Shown: positions 44,117 through 55,194, counted from the stretch's first letter. The stretch is 64,000 bases of DNA from Neoceratodus forsteri (GCA_016271365.2 CM057450.1:1802160967-1802224966); one strand, 5' to 3'. Translations and numbers: made by a program. The notes: generated by a model from the letters alone, not told the origin.

Positions 44117-44409
44117 CTTTCAGGATTGCACCTGGTGCTGCTTTTGTCTGCTGAGCAGGTTCTTCATTTACAGGCACACACAGTTCTTGCTGCCCGACAT
44201 CTGGAGGCTGTTGTACAGACTGTGATTGACAAGGTGGGTCTTCTGGATCTGAAATTCTGCAGACCGCCAAATGCTCCTCAGCTATCTGAACCTGTTTGCT
44301 AATTGATAAATCCTCAACATCATGTAACTTGTTAATCCCACAATCAGGGGCAGTGGAAGTAGTTGCTAAAGGTGGCGTTTCAGGTTCTGGACTCTTCTCT
44401 TGTATTGGG
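44117..44409 (-). CDS. BUB1: Probable BUB1 exon, upstream linker region
   Basis: A 293-base open segment on the minus strand between an acceptor TTTATATAG/CCC and a donor AAAG/GTAAAT. It encodes a Ser/Pro/Glu-rich linker, PIQEKSPEPETPPLATT, then LHDVEDLSISKQVQIAEEHL and PDVGQQELCVPVNEEP, ending GAILK. It has no stop and its end phase (one base, G) joins to the AA of the next exon to give Glu. The sequence is of low complexity and not itself diagnostic. The call rests on phase, splice sites and the neighbouring exon; the linker before the kinase domain in BUB1 is likewise disordered. Confidence 0.62.
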
Positions 44410-45100
44410 CTATATAAAACCAAAACATTTTAATTGTGACACAATAGGGTTTAAATTTCAGATGAACACTTACAAACAAAATTAAGTTACACTAAGTGAT
44501 GTATAAACTGCAGGTATACAGCACTCTAATTTTTTTTCGGGTGACAAAAATATTGCAACATGAAGCATCAGTTAGTTTCAGTTTTAGCAATAATCAATAT
44601 TGTTAACCTTCTGACACACTCCAGCTTTAACCATTTATTTCTCTGAAATTTGCATCATACAGATCACAGGAATTCTCCACGAGAAACAATATTACTACCA
44701 CTCATGTTTGACTGGGTTCTTTATGACCTCCGAAGTGTGATGGAAGTATATATACTCCCTGCATGTGCAAAAAACACCACACCAAGGTTACACTGAAGGT
44801 CATCCTGTTCCAGCCATAGAGGTCACTATCGCTGATGACCGACCTTCAGAACTCTGACTGGTCCCCATCTCAGCATTCTCAGATATTGAAGATGCCCTAA
44901 ATTCCATCCATTCCAAATTCACGTCTGTATAGGACAACACACCACTCTTCAAAGAATCAGGGTGACAAACAGTTCCCACATCACTTGAGTCTCAGCCAAG
45001 CTGATCTGCAGCCTCAAGACTTGAGAGAAATCAATAAGCGCCCACATAGCAGATAGCTCAATTGGGTGCAAAGCAGAGGGTTGTCTACCCCCAAAAAAGA
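44410..45100 (-). other. BUB1 intron sequence, right side
   Basis: AT-rich sequence upstream of the exon with no supported gene. 44,690-44,990 gives an interrupted plus-strand reading (IEDALNSIHSKFTS) that might be an old element but matches nothing recognised. The intron continues past the window end. Confidence 0.55.
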
Positions 45101-45437
45101 ACAGTTACTACTTACCATGACAGTAGTTCTTCAAGAGAATCTCTCTCATCAGACCACACTTTTGTAACTTATATTCTCCACGCATTAGGACCACATGGAA
45201 AATTTTGAAACCAGTCTGCCAGGGGCTTCGCACGACATCAGTGTATAAAATATGGGCGGCCCCATATCTCCTAAGTTCTCCACCAGAGATCATGCTCGGA
45301 GGACCTCCCTGTAGGGAACTAGAAGAGACCTCAGCACTCCACACACCAGATGAGACAGAAGGTTTGAATAACAGCACAAGAATCCTTTGTTGTATCCGCC
45401 CCCCCAAAAAAAAGGGAAAAGGAGGGTGAGACGGCAT

Positions 45438-45760
45438 GGCCTGATGAAAGAGATTTTCTGAAAGATCTACTGTCAGAGCAAGTACTTAATTGTTCTATCT
45501 TCTTCGCGGTTCAAGGATATCTCTCAACTTATCTGTATTGCCTGTAACCTGCTACTACTATTTGGCTTGTATAATGTTATCTGTATCGCCTGTAACCTGT
45601 TATTACTATTTGGCTTGTATAATATTTCAAATTGTTTGTTCTGTGCCATTGTTTGTGGCCTAGTTCAGGCCTGAAAGCGGTCCTTGGATCAGTGCACTTA
45701 CCCGGTAAACAAAGACTTAAATAAGTAAAATAAATCAGGCCACATCTATGGAATGACGAC
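45438..45760. repeat. M internal complementary region, interrupted
   Basis: 45,438-45,495 (CCTGATGAAAGAGATT through TGTTCT) is the reverse complement of the M 3' terminus. ATCTTCTTCGCGGTTC through ATCTCTCA (45,496-45,526) and TCAGGCCACATC (45,735 on) form the second half. A retroposon lies between. Confidence 0.7.
45527..45734 (+). mobile_element. Short retroposon with tandem 48-bp repeat and AAATAAG-type tail
   Basis: A 208-bp insertion splits the M ICR. It has two copies of a unit with GCCTGTAACCTG, ACTATTTGGCTTGTATAAT (from 45,531 and 45,581) and ends TAAATAAGTAAAATAAA, a LINE/SINE-like tail. It has no coding capacity. Orientation is taken from the tail. The family is not recognised. Confidence 0.55.
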
Positions 45761-45776
45761 CAAGCAGTACCGAAAA

Positions 45777-46860
45777 CTAACAGTCTGAACGGCTAGAGCC
45801 TATAGCTGAAAGGAGGCCTTGTAGTAAAGCTAGGCGAAACCCAGCTTGTCTACAAGAGACAATGTCCAGACTACAGTGATTAGTGAAGGTGTGACCAGTA
45901 CTCCAGGTAGCAGCTGTGCAGATCTCTGCAGCAGAAACATTCCAGAAACAAGCAACAGAGGTGGGCAAGCCTCTGGTGGAGTGACCACGAACCACACTAT
46001 GAAGTTCCTTACCGTACTTCCTGTAACAGAACGTAATACAGTTTACTAGCCATTTGGACAAGCACCATTTAGAAAATGCAGCGGCCTTTCTCAGGGGGCA
46101 AACGAAACAAACTGTGAGGAATTTCTGCAGTCCTTTATATGGTGTGTATAGTAGGCGAGTATTCTATGCACATCTAAAGTATGGAGCAATGCTTCCCCTG
46201 GATTGGCATCCTCTCCATTAATTCACTGGCAGGTGGATGGTTTAATTTAAAGTAAACTCGGACTCCACCTTTGGTAGAAACTTAGGACCAGGACGCAAAA
46301 GACACCCTGTTTTTGTGGAAAATAAAATAAGAGGGCTCACACACACTAGAGCCTGAAGCTCTGAAATACTTCAAGCAGAAGGGAGTGCAACCAAAAATAA
46401 ATGTTTCCAGGACAGAAAGTGTAAGCCATGTCATGGCTAGCCCAAAAGGAGCCAAAGTCAACTTCTCCAAAACAAAATCCAAGTCCCAGGCTGAGACTGG
46501 ATTGTGAATAGGAGGCTTTATGTGCAAAATGCCTCTCAAGACCATATGGACTACATTTGGCTGAGCAACCGTATGGCGTTCCAAAGGCACAAGGAAAGCG
46601 GATATGGCAGCCAGGTGCATTCTGACTGAGGAATACTGCAGGCATAAATCTGATAAGGCTAGCAGGTTCTCCAGAACCTGATAGACAGGACAGGTGAACA
46701 GAGCTAGGTGTTGAGAAACGGCTCATAAAACAAACCACTTCCACTTCATGGAGTAAGTATGTCTGGTGGACGATTTTCTAGCAGCCACCAGAACATCTGC
46801 CACTTTGAGAAACCCCAAAGCAAGCTATGGCTATGTCTTCAGGAGCCATGCATGCAGATG
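45777..46860 (-). pseudogene. M tyrosine recombinase, frameshifted
   Basis: The C-terminal frame (46,061-45,777) has VRGHSTRGLPTSVACFWNVS (box II His-x-x-Arg) and HTFTNHCSLDIVSCRQAGF, in which the nucleophile Tyr of HYSLD is Cys. The N-terminal part (46,760-46,280) is in several frames (MHLAAISAFLVPLERH; ILHIKPPIHNPVSAWDLDFV). The Tyr-to-Cys change and the shifts make it inactive. Confidence 0.8.
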
Positions 46861-47033
46861 TGACAGTAGACCCTTGCACAGGGGCAGAGGCATTGGGAGT
46901 TCCACTGCCAGCTGCTACAGCAAGGGGAGCCAGATCTGTCAAGGCCGTAGGGAAGCAATAAGTATTAGAGTTGCCCCCTTCATTTTCAACTTGAGCAATA
47001 CTCTATGAGTGAGTGGGAAGACGTACACAAAAA
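46861..47033 (-). pseudogene. M methyltransferase fragment
   Basis: In the minus-strand sense, VYVFPLTHRVLLK, then ATLILIASLRP and IWLPLL match the C-terminal block of the Dam-like domain in F (YAFLPIPLI, MILITPFWPRQVWF). The fragment is cut by N. Confidence 0.65.
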
Positions 47034-47454
47034 TACAGTTACGTAAGAATTTACTGTAACAGTAGATCTTCAAGGGAATCTCATCAGGTAACACCTATGG
47101 AACTATACGCCATCAGGCTCTAGGACTACATGGAAACTTCTCTCAGCAGTGCCACTAGGGGCCACCCACGGTGATGTCCGATGTCACCGCCCCTACATAA
47201 GTATGGGCGTCTCTGACACTCCTCTCCTCTGCCGGAGATCATACTCAGAGGACCTCCATATAGGGAACCAAGACAGGAACTATGGATCAGTCTAAGAGGA
47301 AGGGCAGAAAGCAGGAGAAGAGCCCGAGGAATAAAAGGAGGGCAAGACAAAAGGATCTCTACAGATCCTAAAGGGATCTCGGGCAGAGAACCACTCTACA
47401 GGCAGCTAGAAGAGGGAGGGAGTAGTGATGCCTGATAGGCGAAGCAGAAAAATT
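47034..47454 (-). mobile_element. DIRS element N, terminal fragment
   Basis: TACAGTTACGTAAGAATTTA begins a terminal repeat related to that of M (AGTAGATCTTCAAGGGAATC; CGGAGATCATACTCAGAGGA matches 45,286 of M). It runs to about 47,440, where CCTGATAG looks like the start of an ICR, and is cut by L at about 47,455. No coding part is identified with certainty. Confidence 0.6.
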
Positions 47455-48835
47455 ATGAAAATTATATACCTACTGTAATTCTTGATCTTCCTGTGTATCT
47501 TCACTATTCATCAGTGGTGGGTGGTTAACCCGGAGACAGGCACCCTGCAGGAGCTTTTTTTTTATTAGGAGGGAGGAGCCGGCGCCACCACCCATGAGGC
47601 TGATGCACTGCGTGGTGCTCGTAGGTTGGCCAGTAACGGTCATTGGCTCCTCCTCCACCTCAGTTCCGCATGCCAGGAAGACAGAAGAAAACAGGATGCA
47701 GAGAAAAATAAGGGTGGGGCAAGGGAGCCCGAGAGACAGCGAAAAGAAAGGATGTAAACTGAAGAAGAAATAGGCTGACCAGAGGGCAGAGGAGGACGAC
47801 CTGGGAAGTTATGGGCTGAAAGGTCCCGGTCCCAGTCCCAGGATGGCCAAAAGGGCAGGAAAGAGAGAGAGAGAATTAAGGGAACAGGAAGGGGGGGGGG
47901 GCACCCAAGAATCATCCAGGAAATAAGCTGGCAAGGGCAGATCTTCCAAGGGAGAGAATTCAACAGGGAAGATTCCGAAGGAACTCGGAAGAATCCTGCT
48001 AAGATGGATAAGCACCCCCCGAACCCTTAAGCCCTAGGAGGATTTACCACCCCCTGTTACCGTTTATCAGGAGAACCCACAGGATTCGGGGGGGGGGGGG
48101 GGGAGGATCCCACTATTAAAGTGTCCCTCCCCATAGGAGAAGGACACAGCCAAAGATTAGAACAACAAGAATAAAAAGGGGCAGAGAGAATTTCAGTCAG
48201 ACCCAGAACCCCCCCCCCAGGGGACTCAAAGGTCAGCCACCCTAGGGGATTAGCTGACCCCCCCCCCCGAAATCAGGACCAGGATAAGGGGAAGGGGCCC
48301 ACCAGAAGTCCCTGTGATAGCCTAGACAGAAGCCCTACTCACCCTCCTCTAATAAACCCCCAGAGATCTCTCAGAAGGCCACCAGGGGAAGGAGGGGAAA
48401 AACCCCAGCAGAGTCCCAAGGAGGGGGCAAGCAGGGAGGGAGCACGACTTAGGGACTGAGACCTTGTGAGGGAAAGGTGGGTGGGATTCAGTGATGAATG
48501 TTGAAGATGCATGGGAAGATCAAGAATTACGGTAGGTATGTAATTTTCATATCTTACCTGTATCAATCTTCACCATTCATCACTGGTGGGTGAGTACCAA
48601 GCCCCCCTGAAGGGGGCCCAGGAAATCCCTAGAATAGCACTCAGCCCCCACCCATGGGGGAAACTGGGGGGGGGGGGAGACCCTCCACTGGCCACTTAGG
48701 CCTGGGTCCTCAGGCCTCTTCTATGCCTGCGACCTCATGCCCAACCACCCGAGGCGTGACGATATCTCATGATACAGTATACCACACCCTGTCATGCCTT
48801 ATTGCTTAAGTATACCCAGGTCCCTCACTCTTACT
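47455..48835 (-). mobile_element. DIRS element L, 3' part (separate family)
   Basis: The left end TGAAAATTATATACCTACTG opens a terminal repeat (AATTCTTGATCTTCC, CATCAGTGGTGGGTGG). An ICR lies at 48,488-48,591. The gap between end and ICR is about 1 kb, against 0.2-0.46 kb in the other families, and holds several runs of 9 or more G or C (47,890; 48,090; 48,210; 48,260). The minus-strand direction follows from the ICR lying to the right of this end. Sequence to the right is broken by CR1-c. Confidence 0.7.
48488..48591. repeat. L internal complementary region (ICR)
   Basis: CAGTGATGAATGTTGAAGAT through AGATCAAGAATTACGGTAGG is the reverse complement of the 47,455 terminus. ATCTTACCTGTATCAATCTT and CACCATTCATCACTGGTGGG form the second arm, complementary to the unseen 5' end. 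The sequence and its inverted form are 1 kb apart. Confidence 0.8.
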
Positions 48836-49225
48836 AGATGATTTGAGTGGAATTTTGTTTATGTAATAGATATTATTGGGATTTTTTTGATCCAATGTGC
48901 AAAACCACACATTTATCTACATTAAATTCCAATTTGTTCAAGTGGGCCCAATGTTCAATGGAGTTGAGGTCTGTAATAAGGCATTCTAGGTTTTGCGGAG
49001 TATCTACTATTCCTTCTAGTTTAGAGTCGTCAGCAAATTTTGATAACCAGCTATGTAAGCAAACTTGTATATCACTAATGTAAATATTAAATAATGTTGG
49101 ACCCAGGACTGAGCCCTGGGGTACCCAACTCGTGACTAAACCCTAGTTGGATAGAGCATCATTAATAATAACCCTTTGTGACCTACTAGTCAGCCATGCA
49201 TTAATCCAATTTATTAGGCAGGTCG
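48836..49225 (-). mobile_element. CR1-c LINE reverse transcriptase fragment
   Basis: In the minus-strand sense, the blocks VPQGSVLGPTLFNIYISDI-like, LSKFADDSKLEG (catalytic FADD, near 49,030) and NKLEFNVDKCVVLHIGS are readable across stops. This is the central part of a CR1-type RT, truncated at both ends and different from CR1-b. It separates L from the YR scrap at 49,226. Confidence 0.72.
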
Positions 49226-49436
49226 AAAAGCCTAATGTTTCTAATTTGATTATAAGTTTTAACTTCCTTAACTTCCCCAGGAAGGGGCTCGTTATACTTC
49301 TGATAACAAAACAAAATGCAATGAGCTAACCATTTGGACACACATTGTTTAGAAACTGCAGTGCCCTCTTTTGGGTGCAAAGGAAACGAAAAGCTGATCC
49401 GTTTTGCCGACGGATTTTGTCTGGTTTGTGTAATAA
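49226..49436 (-). pseudogene. YR fragment of a DIRS element, cut by J
   Basis: The minus strand reads HKPDKIRRQNGSAFRFLCTQ and LQFLNNVCPNGWLIA, matching the YR of F around 4,860-4,960 (KREGNAVSKQCLSKWLADCI). Only this 0.2 kb is present. It may belong to L or N; the owner is unresolved. Confidence 0.62.
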
Positions 49437-49657
49437 ATACAGGTTACTCACCTGTAACAGGAGTTCTAGGAATGGTATATGTTGTTCATCCACACTCATT
49501 GGCAGGTATCCTTGCCGCTTTAAATCTTGCCGGAAGGTCTTCAAGCTTGCTCCTCCCACCCACCCGGGTGGTATAACTCTCGACTCCGCCCCATGGCATG
49601 AATCTGGCCCGCTGGAAGCTCAGGTTGTCTTGTCGAAGCCGGAGAATGGAGAATGTA

Positions 49658-49755
49658 GGGATGAACAACATATACCATTCCTAGAACTCCTGTTACAGGT
49701 GAGTAACCTGTATTTCTAGGACATGGATATGTTGTTCATCCACACTCATTGGCAG
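49658..49755. repeat. J internal complementary region (ICR)
   Basis: GATGAACAACATATACCATT through TTACAGGTGAGTAACCTGT is the reverse complement of the 49,437 terminus. TTTCTAGGACATGGATATG and GTTGTTCATCCACACTCATT are the reverse complement of the 5' end at 55,150-55,194. Confidence 0.88.
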
Positions 49756-49849
49756 ACTCCTAGCAGTTCTCCGGGAGGAGGAGGCAAGACGACACCCCAA
49801 TACTTACTTGGAAGAGAGACTGAGAACCGAGGCCCCAAAACCAGCATCC

Positions 49850-50770
49850 TGAAGTGACTCAAGGTCGATGTGGTAATGGGTAATGAAGGTGTTTGCTGAC
49901 TTCAGGTAGCAGCCCTGCAGATTTCCTGGATAGGGACGCCCTGGAAGCAGCCACCGTTGCAGCAGTATGGCGGGTAGAATGAGCTCTTATCCTCTGGGGA
50001 GGCTCCATGCCCGGCCAACTTATAGCAGAGATCTATGCAGGAGGTTACCCACCTGCTTATCGCCTGCTTGGCTGCAGGTCTGCCAGATGCGGCTTCAACG
50101 TAGGGTGACAAACAGCTGGCGAACCTCTCCCTGATTTCAGCCGTAGCCCTTATAATAAGCGAGCCTCTAGGGTCCAGAGTATGGAGCCTATATTCGGCCT
50201 CCGAGGTGTGATTGGGTAGAACACCGCAGAGTCAACACCTGGTTAAGGTGAAAACTCACACCACCTTCGGAAGGAATTTCGGGTGGGGGCGCAGGACAAC
50301 CTTGTCCCTGTGGAAGACCAGGTAAGGAGACTCGATGGAAAGCGCCTGGAGCTCTCCCATCCTTCTGGCTGACGTGATAGCCACCAAGAAGGCGGTCTTC
50401 CACGACAGGTGAGAGAGAGCACACCTGTGCATAGGTTCAATGGCTTGCCCATGAGCTTGCCGAGGTACCAGCAGTAGATCCCGGAGGTGGGGGTTCCCGC
50501 ACTGGAGGGAAATGTGATCAGGCCTTTGAAAAGCACCAGACCACCTTCTCCTGCGCCACCGACTGCTTCCGGCCCGCCCGCGTAAGCAGAGATGGCTGCC
50601 AGGTGCACCCTTAGGGTCATCGACCTAAGCCCTTGACTAGAAAGGGACCATAAATAGTCCAAGATGCTTGCCAAGGAACAGGAGGAAGGGTCCAAGCCCT
50701 TGTTCTGACACCAAATGGAAAACCTTTTCCATTTGAAGGCATAGCATTTTCTGGTCGACTCTCAGGGACG
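49850..50770 (-). pseudogene. J tyrosine recombinase, frameshifted
   Basis: N-terminal block: SILDYLWSLSSQGLRSMTLR and VHLAAISAYAGG (50,695-50,560). Box I is readable near 50,370 in a shifted frame. The C-terminal half (50,111-49,902) has a degraded box II and IQEICRAAT, and HYHIDLESL-like text near 49,870 carries the Tyr. Shifts at about 50,250, 50,470 and 50,110. Confidence 0.75.
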
Positions 50771-50799
50771 CCTCAACTACATTGAGGACCTCTCGGAAA

Positions 50800-52690
50800 G
50801 ACCCAAGGCCTGGAACTCTAGTCAGCCAGGAACCAGGCCGTCAGGTGCAGGGATTGAAGGTCCGGATGGAACACCTTCCCTGATTGACTGACAGCAGGTC
50901 CGGCGAGCTGGAAGCTGCCGCAGAGTCCTGGAGCTGAGACTGAGGAGATCTGGGTACCAGAACCAGGAGGCCAGTCTGGGGCTATCAGAATCACCCGCCT
51001 TGTCCCTCCTCGCCTTGAGAAGCACCTTGTGGATCAAGGAAATGGGGAAAGGCGTAAAGAGGCCCGGGTCCACTGCCTCGAGAAGGCATCCCCTGCAGCG
51101 AGCCCTGCTGAGGGGCGGGCATGGAACAGACTCAGCATCGCTCTCCTGGAGGCAAACAGGTCCACCTGAGGTGTGCCCCAATGGGAGAACAGATGCTGTA
51201 CTACCTCCGGCAGGAGAGACCACTGTGGGATGCAGCCCCTATCCGCTCCAGGGCATCGGCCAGGGTGTTGGAGGCTCCTGCCACGTGAATGGCTAGGAGA
51301 TCCGCCTCCAGGCTCGCGCACAGTGACCAAATGCGGAGAGCTTCTTGCATAGAAGCATGGAGCGTCCCCGCCCTGGTGGTTTAGATAGTACATGGTCGTG
51401 TTATTGTCCGTCTGGACTCGGACCACTTGACCCCGGAGGAGCAGGAGCAAAGGCGAGAGCTGTTAGGCGGACCAGTCGAAGCTCCAGCAGGTTGATGTGG
51501 CATCGGACTCCCGCGGGGGACCAGAGGCCATGAGTCGTGGTTCCCTAGATGGGCACCCCAACCCATCAGAGAGGCATCGGTCGATAGAGAGACCGCTGCC
51601 TCGGGCGGATGTAACGGGATGCCCTCCTGCAAATGATCTGGAACGGTCCACCACTGGAGAGCGTTCCACATCCCCTGTGTCACCGGCTACAAGCTGGTCC
51701 AAAGGATCGCAGCTGCCAGACCACTGGCTGGCCAGTCCCCACTGAAGGGGACGATGTTCCAGCGGCCCAACGGGACCACGCTGGTGCAGGCCGCCATGAG
51801 ACCCAGGAGGCTCAGGAAGTCCCGGGTAGGGCGAATTGCCCAACCAGAAATGATCGGGCAAGGAGGAAAGAACCTCGCCCCTGTCCGCCGGGAGCCAGGT
51901 CCTGGCTCAAGAGAGTCGAGCTGCGCCTGACGAATAGAATCACCTTGCTCGCCTCGAGTCTCACTCTGGCCTCGCTGGATAAGGAGGCCCAGTTGAGAGC
52001 AGATCTGGAGGGCCAGATCCTGGACCACTCCGCCTCCTTCCTGGAGGGAGCTGCTATCAGCCAGTCGTCCAGGTAAGGGTACACCCGACCCTCGGGCGCC
52101 GCGAAGAGGAATGCTGTCACCACTGCCATGCATTTGGTGAAGACCCTGGGAGCTGGAGACAGTCAAGGGCATGGCTTGGAATCAAGAGGATCCTTCCGCC
52201 TGAAGCTTAAGGAATTCTGGTGAGACGGACGGATAGGGACGGAAAAACGTTGGTCTGCAAGTCCACGAGAGCAGAACCACACGCGCTCCAAGGGATGGTA
52301 ATATCTGAGCCGAGTGACCATCCTGAAGTTCGAGACCCAGGAACCTGTTTAGGTCGTAGGTCGAGAATGGGGCGCCCAGCCCCCGTCTGGAACCAGGAAG
52401 TACCTGGACACAAACCTGGGTCTGAAGGAGGGTCCACCACCTCTTTATCACCTCCTTCTGGAGGAGGAGAGCGTCGGCTCGACGAGCCGCCAGTGAGGCT
52501 GGGATCCAGGCCTCGAGGGGCCACGGCTCTGAAGGGTGGTGCCTGCTCAATTCCAGAGGCAGGCCTCTTCCCACCATTCTCCAAGACCCACCTGTCCATG
52601 GAAACAGCGGACCAGGCTGAACGGAGTAATGGAGCCGCCCCCACGGGGACCCAGGGTAAGGTAGACTGAAATGGGGCTACACCTCAGCCC
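50800..52690 (-). pseudogene. J RT / RNase H / methyltransferase, frameshifted
   Basis: RT remnants: SIPELQAEGSS region near 52,200, then a frame 52,129-51,812 with MAVVTAFLFAAPEGRVYPYL and DDWLIAAPSRKEA, so YLDD is kept. RNase H: LSTDASLMGWGAHLGNHDSW (51,590-51,530), and VQTDNNTTMYYLNHQGG at 51,420. Methyltransferase: HWGTPQVDLFASRRAM near 51,190. Multiple shifts, including one inside RT motif B (about 52,150). Confidence 0.8.
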
Positions 52691-52699
52691 GCCACTGGG

Positions 52700-55000
52700 C
52701 AGGCTTGGAGGAGGGACTGCCTAGGGACCTCCTGGGCCTTTTCCTCCCTGCCTCTGTTAGAGAAGTCAGGCACCTTTGGGTTTGGGATGCCAAGGTCGAG
52801 CCTGCTGGTCTCTGACGTTGTGGCTGTGCCTGGGGCACAGAAGGACTGTAAAGGGCTTAGGCTGTGGTTTGCGTCTTTTGTCCTTCTGGAGTGGAAGAGA
52901 CCGAGTCCAAGGTAGCATTGGACTTCTCGATCCCTTCTGCAGGTGACCTTCCACCCCAGGGTCGAAGAGGTCAGTCCTCAAAAGGGAACATCCGCCTAAC
53001 TTGTGCTGGGTATCCGGCAAAGGTGGATATCCTCAGCCAAGCCCACGGCGCATAGCCACTGCGGCCGCCACCGATCTGGTACATGAGTCCCCTATATCCA
53101 AAGCAGTCTGAGCTGCTGTTTGTCCACTGCCCTGCCCTGGTCCCACACCTGCTTAACCGTAGTCTGCAGATCGGGCGGGAAGATGAGGGATGACCTCATC
53201 CAGGAGCCCAACAGGCATGAGAAAATGTGCTATGAGGATCGCCGAATCGGCCTGATTTAAGCGTCGAGAGGGACGCAGCGAGACTTTTCGCCCGACATAG
53301 TCCACTTCTTGACTCCTTGTCAGGAGGTTTGTTCATTATCCTTCATGCTATCGGGTACCGAAAACGCTGAAATGGTAACCAACCCTCAGCAGAGGGGTGT
53401 CTGAAACCTGACAAGGAACTGGGACCGATACTTCCTGTCATCCTGGTCAAGGCGAGGGCAGGAAGCAGGGCACCGCCAAAGCTCCAGTGCCGGACCTTAC
53501 CATGGCCTCGCCACCGAAAGGCCTCTGCCGAGAACTCTCGGTCCAGAATCTCCGTGAGGGGATACCTGGTCTGCTTTGGAACGGGTTCGAGCTCCATCCC
53601 GGTGATTCCGAGATGAGCCAAGAAGGTCCTAGGAAGGACGACGGCTATCGCCCATTGACTGACTTCAAAGACTCCAAGTCCAGTCGCTGAGAAAAGGGAG
53701 GAATCATCTTCGATCCGGAAGAGTCCTCAAGAGCTGCTCTTTGGCCTGTGCCACCTCTCACCTGCCGAGGTCGGTCGGGAGTGAGGGTAATTGACAGCCG
53801 ATGGGGGTAGACCTTAGCCGACCGAGAATCCTTGGTCGGAGCCCCACTTGGTGGCTGTGGAGGCGAGGTTCCACCGAATCAGTGGAGTTAGTTGGTTTGT
53901 CCGTAACAACCGCCTGGGTATAGGCTCGATAAGTCGAGGGTTGTGTCGGCCGCCCGTGACAGCCACTTAATGGCCGGGAGGCGACGGGTCGGCGATTCTC
54001 CCGTCAGAGGAGTTGTTGCAACATAAGGTCTTCGCATCGCCGACGGCATTACGCTGAAGCCTCCTCATCCGAGGAGGAGGACGAGGACGAGCGGCGACGC
54101 CGCTTAATAAGCGGTGTCAGACCAGGACCGCTTATGATCGTGGATCGGTTGACCACAAGAGGTCCGAGACCGAGAGTCCCGAATTTCCGGAGGTCGGTGC
54201 GGGAGGTGTCGGCCGAACCGCACTCTTCTGGCTCGATGGTCCATCCGAGGGCTCGAACCGGAGGCACAGGCGAGCCCACGGATCTCAACTCCCTCCCCCT
54301 GGGACCGGAGGGGAATCTCGGCTGCTAAAGGCTATAGCTCTGTCTCAATGGGTCGAGAAAAACTCACTATCGGTGGAGTCTCGGTCAACTGACCTGACGG
54401 GGACACCGTGGAGGCTAGTTCGAAGCCGAGCGGTGTCGATCAAGCCGACGGCCCACGGGCCCGAGTAGGGACCTTTTCCGCCTCCCAAGAGCGCCGACGG
54501 AGGGACTTACTCTGCCCTCTTTGGGACCGAGAATAAGGTCCAGCAGATTTAGCCCTTCTCCCTTAGTGGGAGAGGGACAGACAAAGCCCTTAAAAGAAGC
54601 CGTAGGAAGAACCCAGAGAGCGGATAGCTGCGCCGAGAAGATACGCTCACGCTGCCTCCTCTTTGAGGGCTACCATCCGCCGAGCTGATCCGCCGGCCGG
54701 GGCCGCTGACACCGCCTAACCGGCTCCTGGACTTCACCGAGGGAACGCTTCGGACGGCCCAGTTGCAATCGGCAGCACGGTCTCGAGGACGAGGGCCGAG
54801 AAAGATGAGCACAGGTCAAGCCCGCGGTCGCGTTCAAGGCCTAAGCAGTAGACACATGGAGTGTGGATCCGTCCGAGACATCTTCTTGCCCGCATGGGCA
54901 TCTCCAAACTGGGAGTCGATTGTCCATCGCAGTCGCGAGGGATCAAGACTGGAAGTCTTTTCGCAAAATTTACTTTTTGAATCCGCAAACGGAGAAATAG
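52700..55000 (-). pseudogene. J Gag, heavily broken
   Basis: The N-terminal part near 54,990-54,740 keeps HTPCVYCLGLERDRGLDLCS, a decayed zinc motif. 54,100-54,050 has RRRRSSSSSSSDEEAS on the minus strand, equal to the SSLSSSDEE stretch of E. 53,621-53,343 has MAHLGITGMELEPVPKQTRY and PLTEILDREFSAEAF, parallel to ICESTGMPLEPIQKKAEYPL in E. The DNA is packed with GTCGG/CCGAC words. No long frame remains. Confidence 0.7.
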
Positions 55001-55019
55001 GGAATCAGTCTCAAACGCA

Positions 55020-55194
55020 GAGCGTTAAGTGAGGGAACCTGAGCTTCCAAGTTGCAAAGGAAGATCTGATGTCATATAGAGTCAGAGTTATAATATTCGG
55101 TGGTGGGAGGAGCAGTTTGAAGATTTCGCAAGATGTAAAGCGTCATGACATCGTTCATGAGTGTGGATGAACAACATATCCATGTCCCTAAAAA
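55020..55194 (-). repeat. J 5' inverted terminal repeat
   Basis: It resembles the E end at 11,980-12,163 and the K end at 63,740-63,902 (GGAAGATCTGATGTCAT, GGTGGTGGGAGGAGC, AACAACATATCC). The outer boundary is set by the next terminus at 55,195. Confidence 0.75.

Larger units (their letters stand above)
45101..47033 (-). mobile_element. DIRS-type retrotransposon M, 3' half (cut by N)
   Basis: The left end ACAGTTACTACTTACCATGA (45,101) opens a 3' ITR. The ICR follows, split by a short retroposon, then YR (45,777-46,860) and the C-terminal methyltransferase (to 47,033). The rest is cut by the N terminus TACAGTTACGTAAGAATTT. RT, Gag and the 5' ITR of M are not seen in the window. Confidence 0.78.
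49437..55194 (-). mobile_element. DIRS-type retrotransposon J (complete)
   Basis: J is an uninterrupted copy of the E family. Left end ACAGGTTACTCACCTGTAAC (49,440), ICR 49,658-49,755, YR, methyltransferase, RNase H, RT, Gag, and 5' ITR ending GAACAACATATCCATGTCCC (55,188). It is about 5.76 kb long. Its 5' end touches directly the start of a second terminus of the same family (55,195), so J is the first member of a head-to-tail series. Coding parts have many frameshifts. Confidence 0.9.

Noticed and set aside
48080..48115. Functional quadruplex or origin in the G runs
   Set aside because: Homopolymer runs are common slippage products; no supporting element is seen.
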